This document shows positions 56,205-64,000 of a DNA stretch of 64,000 nucleotides, piece after piece. The notes beneath the pieces were generated by a model, which saw nothing but the letters and a program-made list of their open reading frames with translations, did not search any database and had not been told where the DNA came from. Every line of letters begins with the position of its first letter. The first letter of the stretch is position 1. Origin of the DNA: Saxidomus purpurata (taxonomy: Eukaryota; Mollusca; Bivalvia; Venerida; Veneridae). The stretch covers positions 22,256,706 to 22,320,705 of the forward strand of contig JAFMSR010000015.1 in NCBI GenBank assembly GCA_022818135.1, read 5' to 3'. The position numbers were made by a program, and so were the translations under genes.

Positions 56205-59200
56205 CAGAGTTGTCTCCTTTTCTTTTCCAAGGGAGATGAATTATATTGACTTAAATTAGGACAAACAGAGTTATTTCCCATTTTATGACAAAGACAAATC
56301 ATAACAATTATACAGACTTAATTAGCAAAAATAAAGTAACCTCCCTTTCTTTCCCAAGGGAGACAAATCGTATGGACTTTTAATATGAAACACAGACTTA
56401 CCTCCTTTTTTATCCCAAGTGAGACCAATAGTATTTGACTTAGAATCGTAAAAAAAGAGTAACCTTCCTTACTAAGGGGGACAAATCATATTAACTTTAA
56501 TAAGAAAAGGGGTTGCATCCCCTTTTTATCCAAAGGAAGACAAATCGTATGGACTTAAATAAGTTAAAACAAATTAGTCCCAGTACCAAGGGAGAGGAAT
56601 CGTACTGCCTTTGATATGAAACAGAATTAACCACTAATCAGAAAGGGAGACAAATCGTATTGACTTAAACAGTTATCTCTCTTGTCTACCAAGGGAGAGA
56701 AATCGTACTGCCAAAGATAATATAAAACAGAGTTATCCCCCGAAATAGCAAGGGAGACAAATCGTATTAACTTAAGAAAAAAGTTACGCCCCATTTTCTA
56801 AGGGAGACAAATAGTACTAACTTAAATTTGTAAAAACAGACTTACCTCCCTTTTTATCCCAAGGCAGACAAATCGTATTTGATTTAAACTAGTAAAAACA
56901 GAATAACCTCCCTTTCCTTTCTAAGGGAGACAAATCGTATTAACTTTAATAAGGAAAAGAGTTAGCTCCCCTTTTTATCCCAAGGGAGACCAATCATTAT
57001 GACGTAAATAAATAAAACCAGAATTGTCCCCCTTTAATTTATCAAGGGAGAGAACTCGTACTGCCTATGATGATACAAAACAGTTACCCCCTAAAAGGCA
57101 AGGGAGACGAATCGTATTGACTTAGAAAAATAGTTATTTCCCATTTTCTAAGGGAGACATGTAGTACTGACTTACCTCCCTTTTTATCCCAAGGGAGACA
57201 AATCGTATTTGACTTTAACTAGTACAAACAGTATAATCTCCCTTTTCCTTTCCAAGGGAGACAAATCGTTTTAACTTTAATAAGGAAAAGAGTTAGCTCC
57301 CCTTTTTATCCCAAGGGAGACAAATCGTATGGGCGTAAATAAGTAAAAAAAGAGTTGTCTCTTATCTATCAAGGGAGAGAGATCGTACTGCCTTAGATAA
57401 TATAAAACAGAGTTATCCCCCGAATTAGCAAGGGAGACAAATCGTATTGACTTAAGAAAATAGTTATTTCCCATTTTCTAAGGGAGACAAATAGGACTGA
57501 CTTAAATTTGTTAATTCAGATTTACCTCCCTTTTTATCCCAAGGGAGATCAATCGTTATTTGACTTTTTAGGGACTAGTAATGACATTTGTATAACCTCC
57601 CTTTCTTATCGCAAGGGAGACAAATCGTATTTAACTTTAAATAGAAAAAGACTTACCTCCCCTTTTTATCCCAAGGGAGACAAATTGTATTTGACTTTAA
57701 CTAGTAAAAACAGAATAATCTCCCTTGCCTTTCCAAGGGAGACAAATCGTTATTAACTTTAATAAGGAAAGAGTTAGCTCCCCTATTTATCCAAAGGGAG
57801 ACAAATCGTATGGGCGTAAATAAGTAAAATCAAAGTTGTCCCCCTTTAATCTATCAAGGGAGACAAATGATAATGCCTATGATGGTATTAAAACAGAGTT
57901 ACCCCCGTAAATAGCAAGGGAGACAAATCTTAATGACTTAAGTAAATAGTTATTTCCCATTTTCTAAGGGAGACAAGTAGTACTGACTTAAATTTGTTAA
58001 AACAGACTTACCTCCCTTTTTATCCCAAGGGAGATCAATCGTATTTGACTTTAACCTAGTAAAAACAGACTTACCTCCCTTTCTTATCCCAAGGTAGACA
58101 AATAGTATTTGACTTTAACTAGTACAAACAGTATAATCTCCCTTTCTTTCCCAAGGGAGACAAATCGTATTTAACTTTCTAGTAAGAAAAATTCCTTCCC
58201 GAGTTAGCTCCTTTAGTTAGTCCCATTTATCCAAGGGAGACAAATCGTATGGGCGTAAATAAGTAAAAAAGAGTTGTCCCCTTTAATCTATCAAGGGAGA
58301 CAAATCATACTGCCTTAGATAATATAAAACAGAGTTATCCTCCGAAATAGGGAGGGAGACAAATCGTATTGACTTAAGAAAATAATTATTTCCCATTTTA
58401 CTAAGGGAGACAAATAGGACTGACTTAAATTTGTTAAAACAGACTTACCTCCCTTTTATCGCAAGGAAAAAAAACCTTACACTCCCTTTTTATCCCAAGG
58501 GAGACAAATCGTATTTGACTTTAACTAGAAAAAACAGAATAACCCCTCTTTCCTTACCAAGGGAGACACATCGTTTTAACTTTAATAAGGAAAAGAGTTA
58601 GCTCCCCTTTTTATCCCAAGGGAGACAAATCGTATCGACGTAAATAAGTAAAATAAGAGTTGTCCCCGTTTTATTTACCAAGGGAGAAAAATCATACTGC
58701 CTTTGATGATATAAAACAGAGTTACCCCCCTAAATAGCAAGGGAGACAAATCTTATTGACTTAAGTAAATAGTTATTTCCCTTTTTCTAAGAGAGACAAG
58801 TAGTACTGACTTAAATTTGTAAATACAGACTAACTTCCCTTTTTATCCCAAGGGAGACAAATCGTATTTGACTTTAACTAGTACAAACAGTATAATCTCC
58901 CTTTCCTTTCCAAGGGAGACAAATCGTTTTAACTTTAATAAGGAAAAGAGTTGGCTCCTCTTTTTATCCCAAGGGAGACAAATCGTATGGGCGTAAATAA
59001 GTAAAAACACAGTTGTCTTTTATCTATCAAGGGAGAGAAATCGTACTGCCTTAGATAATATAAAACAGAGTTATCCCCCGAAATAGGAAGGGAGACAAAT
59101 CGTATTGACGTAAATAAGTAAAATCAAAGTTGTCCCCCTTTAATCTACAAGGAACAAAACTGCATGATTAAAACAGAGTTCCCCCTATAGCAAGGGAGCA

Positions 59201-62200
59201 AACAAGTTATGATATTCCCTATGATGAGTATTATTAAATAAGACTTACCCCCTTTTTACCAGGGAGACAAATCGTTTGACTTAAAAGAAAACAGACTTAC
59301 CTCCCTTTTACCAAGGGAGACAAATCGTACTTTTCTTTGACATAAGAAAATAGTATAACCTCCCTTTCCTTTCCAACAATTTTTAACTTTAATAAGGGAG
59401 ACAGCTCCCATTTTATCCCAAACAAATGTATGGACTTAAGTAAAGTTGTTATCAAGGAAAAAAAACCTACTCCTTAGATAATATAAAACGAGTTATCCCG
59501 AATTAAGGGAGACAAGTATCGTATTGACTTAAAGTTATCCCATTTCTAAGGGAGAAAATGTTGCTTAAATTTGTTAATTCAGATTTACCTCCCTTTTTAT
59601 CCCAAGGGAGATCAATCGTATTTGACTTTAACTAGTAAAAACAGTATAACCTCCCTTTCCTTTCCAAGGGAGACAAATCGTTTTAACTTTAAAGAGGAAA
59701 AGAGTTAGCTCCCCCTTTTATCCCAAGGGAGACAAATTGTATTTGACTTAACTAGTAAAAACAGAATAATCTCCCTTTCCTTTCTAAGGGAGACAAATCT
59801 ATTAACTTTAGTTAGCTCCCCTATTTATCCAAAGGGAGACAAATCGTATGGGCGTAAATAAGTAAAATCAAAGTTGTCCCCCTTTAATCTATCAAGGGAG
59901 ACAAATGATAATGCCTATGATAGTATTAAAACAGAGTTACCCCCCGTAAATAGCAAGGGAGACAAATCTTAATGACTTAAGTAAATAGTTATTTCCATTT
60001 TTCTAAGGGAGACAAGTAGTACTGACTTAAATTTGTAAAAACAGACTTACCTCCCTTTTTATCGCAAGGGAGACAAATCGTATTTGACTTAAACTAGTAA
60101 AAACAGACTTACCTCCCTTTTTATCCCAAGGTAGACAAATCGTACTTGACTTTAACTAGTACAAACAGTATAACCTCCCTTTCCTTTCCAAGGGAGACAA
60201 ATCGTTTTAACTTTAATAAGGAAAAGAGTTAGCTCCCCTTTTTATCCCAAGGGAGACAAATCGTATGGGCGTAAATAAGTAAAAAAGAGTTGTCTCTTTT
60301 ATCTATCAAGGGAGAGAAATCGTACTGCCTTAGATAATATAAAACAGAGTTATCCTCCGAAAAAGGGAGGGAGACAAATCGTATTGACTTAAGAAAATAA
60401 TTATTTCCCATTTTCTAAGGGAGACAAATAGGACTGACTTAAATTTGTTAAAACAGACTTACCTCCCTTTTTATCCCAAGGGAGACAAATCGTATTTGAC
60501 TTTAACTAGAAAAAACAGAATAACCCCTCTTTCCTTACCAAAGGAGACACATCGTTTTAACTTTAATAAGGAAAAGAGTTATCTCCCCCTTTCATCCCAA
60601 GGGAGACAAATCGTATGGACGTAAATAAGTAAAATAAGAGTTGTCCCCGTTTTATTTACCAAGGGAGAAAAATCATACTGCCTTTGATGATATAAAACAG
60701 AGTTACCCCCCTAAATAGCAAGGGAAACAAATCTTATTGACTTAAGTAAATAGTTATTTCCCTTTTTCTAAGGGAGACAAGTAGTACTGACTTAAATTTG
60801 TAAAAACAGACTAACTTCCCTTTTTATCCCAAGGGAGACAAATCGTATTTGACTAAAACTAGTAAAAACAGAATAACCTCCCTTTCCTTTCCAACGGAGA
60901 CAAATCGTTTTAACTTTAAAGAGGAAAAGAGTTAGCTCCCCTTTTTATCCCAAGGGAGACAAATCGTATGGACGTAAATAAGTAAAAAAAGAGTTGTCTC
61001 TTTTATCTATCAAGGGAGAGAAATCGTACTGCCTTAGATAATATAAAACAGAGTTATCCCCCGAAAAAGGAAGGGAGACAGATCGTATTGACTTAAGAAA
61101 ATAGTTATTTCCCATTTTCTAAGGGAGACAAAAAGCACTGACTTAAATTTGTAAAAACAGACTTAACTCCCTTTTTATCCCAAGGGAGATAAATCGTATT
61201 TGACTTTAACTAGTAAAAACAGTATAACCTCCCTTTTCTTTCCAAAGGAGACAAATCGTTTTAACTTTAAAGAGGAAAAGAGTTAGCTCCCCCTTTTATC
61301 CCAAGGGAGACAAATCGTATTTGACTTAAACTAGTAAAAACAGAAGAACCTCCCTTTGCTTTCCAAGGGAGACAAATCGTTTTAACTTTAATAAGGAAAA
61401 GAGTTACCTCCCCTTTTTATCCCAAGGGAGACAACTCGTATGGGGGTTAATCAGTAAAAATAGACTTGTCTCTTTTGTCTATCAAGGGAGAGAAATCGTA
61501 CTGCCTTAGATAATATAAAACAGAGTTATCCCCCGAAATAGGAAGGGAGACAAATCGTATTGACTTAAGAAAATAGTTATTTCCCATTTTCTAAGGGAGA
61601 CAAAAAGTACTGACTTACATTTGTAAAAACAGACTTAACTCCCTTTTTTATCCAAAGGGAAATAAATCGTATTTGACTTTAACTAGTAAAAACAGTATAG
61701 CCTCCCTTTCCTTTCCAAAGGAGACAAATCGTTTTAACTTTAAAGAGGAAAAGAGTTAGCTCCCCGTTTTATCCCAAGGGAGACAAATCGTATAGGCGTA
61801 AATAACTAAAATCAGAGTTGTCCCCGTTTTATCTACCAAGGGAGAAAAATCATACTGCCTTGATGATATAAAACAGAGTTACCCCCCCCCAATAGCAAGG
61901 GAGACAAGTCGTATTGACTTAAGAAAATAGTTATTTCCCATTTTCTAAGTGAGACAAGTAGTACTGACTTAAATTTGTTAAAACAGACTTATCTCCCTTT
62001 TATCCCAAGGGAGACAAATCGTATGGGCATAGATAACTAAAATCAGAGTTGTCCCCGTTTTATCATCATACTGCCTTGATGATATAAAACAGAGTTACCC
62101 TCCCGAAAAGCAAGGGAGACAAGTCGTATTGACTTAAGAAAATAGTTATTTCCCATTTTCTAAGTGAGACAAGTAGTACTGACTTAAATTTGTTAAAACA

Positions 62201-62880
62201 GACTTACCTCCCTTTTATCCCAAGGGAGACGAATCGTATTTGACTTAACTAGTAAAAACAGAATAATCTCTCTTTCCTTTCCAAGGGAGACAAATCGTAT
62301 TAACTTTAATAAGGAAAAGATTTGCTCCCCTTTTTATCCCAAGGGAGACATATCTTATTGATTAAATAAGTAAAACAGAGTTGTCCCCCTTTAATCTTTC
62401 ATGGGAGAGAACTCGTATTAATTTTAATAAGGAAAAGAGTTATCTCCTCTTTTTATCCCAAGGGAGAGAAATCGTATGGACGTAAATAAGTAAAAACAGA
62501 GTAGTCTCTCTTTTATGTACCAAGGGAGAAAAATCATACTGCCTTTGCAGATATAACACAGAGTTACTCCCCCCCTAAATAGCAAGGGAGACAAATTCGT
62601 ATTGACTTAAGAAAATAGTTATTTCCCTTTTTCTAAGGGAGACAAGTAGCACTGACTTAATTTTGTTAAAACAGACCTACCTCCCTTTTTATCCCAAGGG
62701 AGACAAATCGTATTTGACTTAAACTAGTAAAAACAGAATAACCTATCTTTCATTTCCAAGGGAGACAAATCGTATTAACTTTAATAAGGAAAAGAGTTAA
62801 CTCCCCTTTTTATTCAAAGGGAGTCAAATATTATGGATTAAATAAGTAAAACAGAGTTATCCCCCTTTTATCTTCCAAGT
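56205..62880 (+). repeat. Satellite of about 100 monomers (60-70 bp) with higher-order repeats
   Basis: Each monomer carries the palindrome-forming pair CTCCCTT...AAGGGAG, followed by ACAAATCGTA, a variable 15-25-base stretch and an A/T spacer. Monomers fall into distinct types: 'tttgactttaactagtaaaaacag', 'ttttaactttaataaggaaaagag', 'tgggcgtaaataagtaaaa', 'ctgccttagataatataaaacagag', 'ttgacttaagaaaatagttatttccc' and 'actgacttaaatttgttaaaacag'. These follow each other in a fixed order, so the array is built of 350-480-bp higher-order units. Open frames in it shift from unit to unit and are not genes. CRISPR is excluded: the spacers are themselves repeated. Confidence 0.95.
59140..59580 (+). 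repeat. Decayed or collapsed zone within the satellite
   Basis: Monomers here are shortened by many small deletions ('ctacaaggaacaaaactgcatg', 'ccctatagcaagggagcaaac') while flanking monomers are regular. The loss of bases at many points looks like consensus error or collapse and not ordinary divergence. Confidence 0.6.
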
Positions 62881-62881
62881 C

Positions 62882-63542
62882 AACCACAAAGACCAGTACG
62901 GAGAACATACTGTTGCGCTATTCAAATCCACTCAAGGGACATGCACTAAATTAGAAAATTCAAATTAATTAAACATGTTGCATTTTCAATGCTGTAAATC
63001 AATACTTGACAATCAAATAAATCATTCATTATGTATGCATAAGACCAATGACCCCTGATAGCCTACTGTAGCACTTATTACCAAGAAATTTGTTTTTGCG
63101 TCAAAATTGAACTTTCAAAATTCACGGTGTACTTATTTGCGCGGCCCTTAAGGATGGGGTCTTATATGTAATGGTTTTGCCAGAAATCCATGGTAGGAAC
63201 AGTTATTAAATATTATAATAAAACATCACTTACTTTTAAAAAGATTGTTTCCAAAAATGATTAAATAACTAAAAATATCAAATCCTATTCCTATGCAGAA
63301 TGAAAAAGTTGTTTTAAAAAGGATTAAATTACATAAATAAAAAAAGTAAATTATAATGAATTCAAAACTGATCCTTCCGGGAAAACTACTTACCCGATGA
63401 CACCCGAAGTCCCAAAGACACTCGAAAACGCAAAATATTGTTAAATATGTACAGTTTTTGGAAGGCGATGCTTTGAATTCGGTTTTAGTATTTATAAAAA
63501 AATACTGTGTTTTGTTTGAAAACACACACTATTGTGTAATCT
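62882..63542 (+). repeat. ~0.66-kb repeat flanking the satellite, right copy
   Basis: Direct copy of 54105-54795 lacking the first ~15 bases. It begins within one or two bases of the last satellite monomer. Confidence 0.85.
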
Positions 63543-64000
63543 GCTTCTATATAGTGATTTGTTGTGCTTTGTAAGGTATACACTTATGTGCTTGTATTCT
63601 GTGAACTTGATTGTTTTGGAATATGATATGACTACATGTATATGCATGTACTCCATACTGTTTCAAAATTTAAATGTTTAACTAATACTTTGTGGATTTG
63701 CAACTTCATAATACGCATTTGATAAAATTAATACATACAAAAATAGAATATAGAAACTGAACTATATAATCGCAACTCGGACATTGTGGTTGTTATGAAC
63801 TCGTGCTGTTACTCTGATTTCATAATAAATTTATCCATGAACTCACCAACGGTTACAGGGATTAAATCCGAGTACTTAACGAATTCACATGGCACACAAT
63901 ACAAACAATTAAAGAGTGAACAATCTAGCAGTTGTTTTTTTAATCAAGGAAATGTCGTTGCTGTTGCTGCTGCTGCTGTTGTTAGATTGTAGGTCTACAT
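63543..64000. other. Unassigned sequence with short (CTG)n near the end
   Basis: AT-rich. GTTGCTGTTGCTGCTGCTGC lies at about 63957-63978. The frame at 63786-63992 ends in an Ala/Val run from this repeat. It could be an exon cut by the window edge but nothing supports that. Confidence 0.3.

Noticed and set aside
57277..57756. Open frames within the satellite, also 60229-60411
   Set aside because: Frames depend on monomer phase and are not kept across higher-order units.
56205..62880. CRISPR array (regular short repeats)
   Set aside because: The segments between the AAGGGAGACAAATCG cores are themselves recurring types, there are no cas genes, and the surrounding DNA is eukaryotic.
63786..63992. 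68-codon frame near the window end with an Ala/Val run
   Set aside because: The run comes from a short (CTG)n repeat, no homology is recognised, and the frame closes before the window edge.

Overview
This is AT-rich eukaryotic DNA, almost certainly from an invertebrate animal and most likely a bivalve mollusc. That inference rests on several interspersed families with a GC-rich (GGCGTC)n block, a conserved 3' hairpin and an ending CTCTTGTT, and on tRNA-derived SINEs of a type I recognise from bivalve genomes; it is not proven here. I found no intact host protein-coding gene, rRNA or true tRNA. The only clear coding remains are two decayed LINE retrotransposons. A few short splice-flanked segments may be real exons.

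Layout. 0-3 kb: dispersed repeats and a terminal-inverted-repeat (TIR) element (family G) carrying a nested foldback insert. 3.0-16.3 kb: a nested block with a ~11.1-kb tandem array of a ~1.08-kb unit (about 10 copies) at its centre, bracketed by the two halves of one Helentron-like element, which is bracketed by the halves of another. 16.3-19.4 kb: a run of diverged exon-like cassettes sharing a GATCATGGTCTACACTGG core and often a 3' splice site. Single cassettes recur at 39.7, 49.3 and perhaps 51.7 kb. 19.6-24.0 kb: a 4.4-kb unit bounded by ~315-bp inverted repeats, enclosing a pogo/Tigger-like MITE, a SINE and a 113-codon membrane-protein-like ORF. It ends in about 490 bp of corrupt homopolymer. 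25-29 kb: tRNA-like SINE pieces, a LINE 3' end and Helentron-like fragments. 29.0-38.1 kb: a deeply nested region. A decayed minus-strand LINE (RT plus a C-terminal Cys/His tail) is split by two elements, one of which is itself split by two more. 39.0-49.6 kb: two duplicated blocks (A, B, then A', B') pulled apart by Helentron-like elements and a second LINE with a recognisable YADD reverse transcriptase. The second B copy begins at a corrupt sequence join. 49.4-56.1 kb: family G elements, MITEs and simple repeats. 56.2-62.9 kb: a satellite of about 100 monomers (60-70 bp) with higher-order structure and a palindromic core, flanked by two direct copies of a ~0.66-kb segment.

The common theme is rolling-circle (Helentron/HINE/pearl-like) non-autonomous elements. 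At least five families (A-E) share a layout: TTTTTAGCTC-like 5' end, subterminal inverted repeat, GC-rich simple repeat, tandem core repeats, 3' hairpin, then CTCTTGTT. Several insertions fall inside other repeats whose uninterrupted copies are also present, so insertion points and relative ages can be read directly. Family letters A-G are mine, for use in this annotation only.
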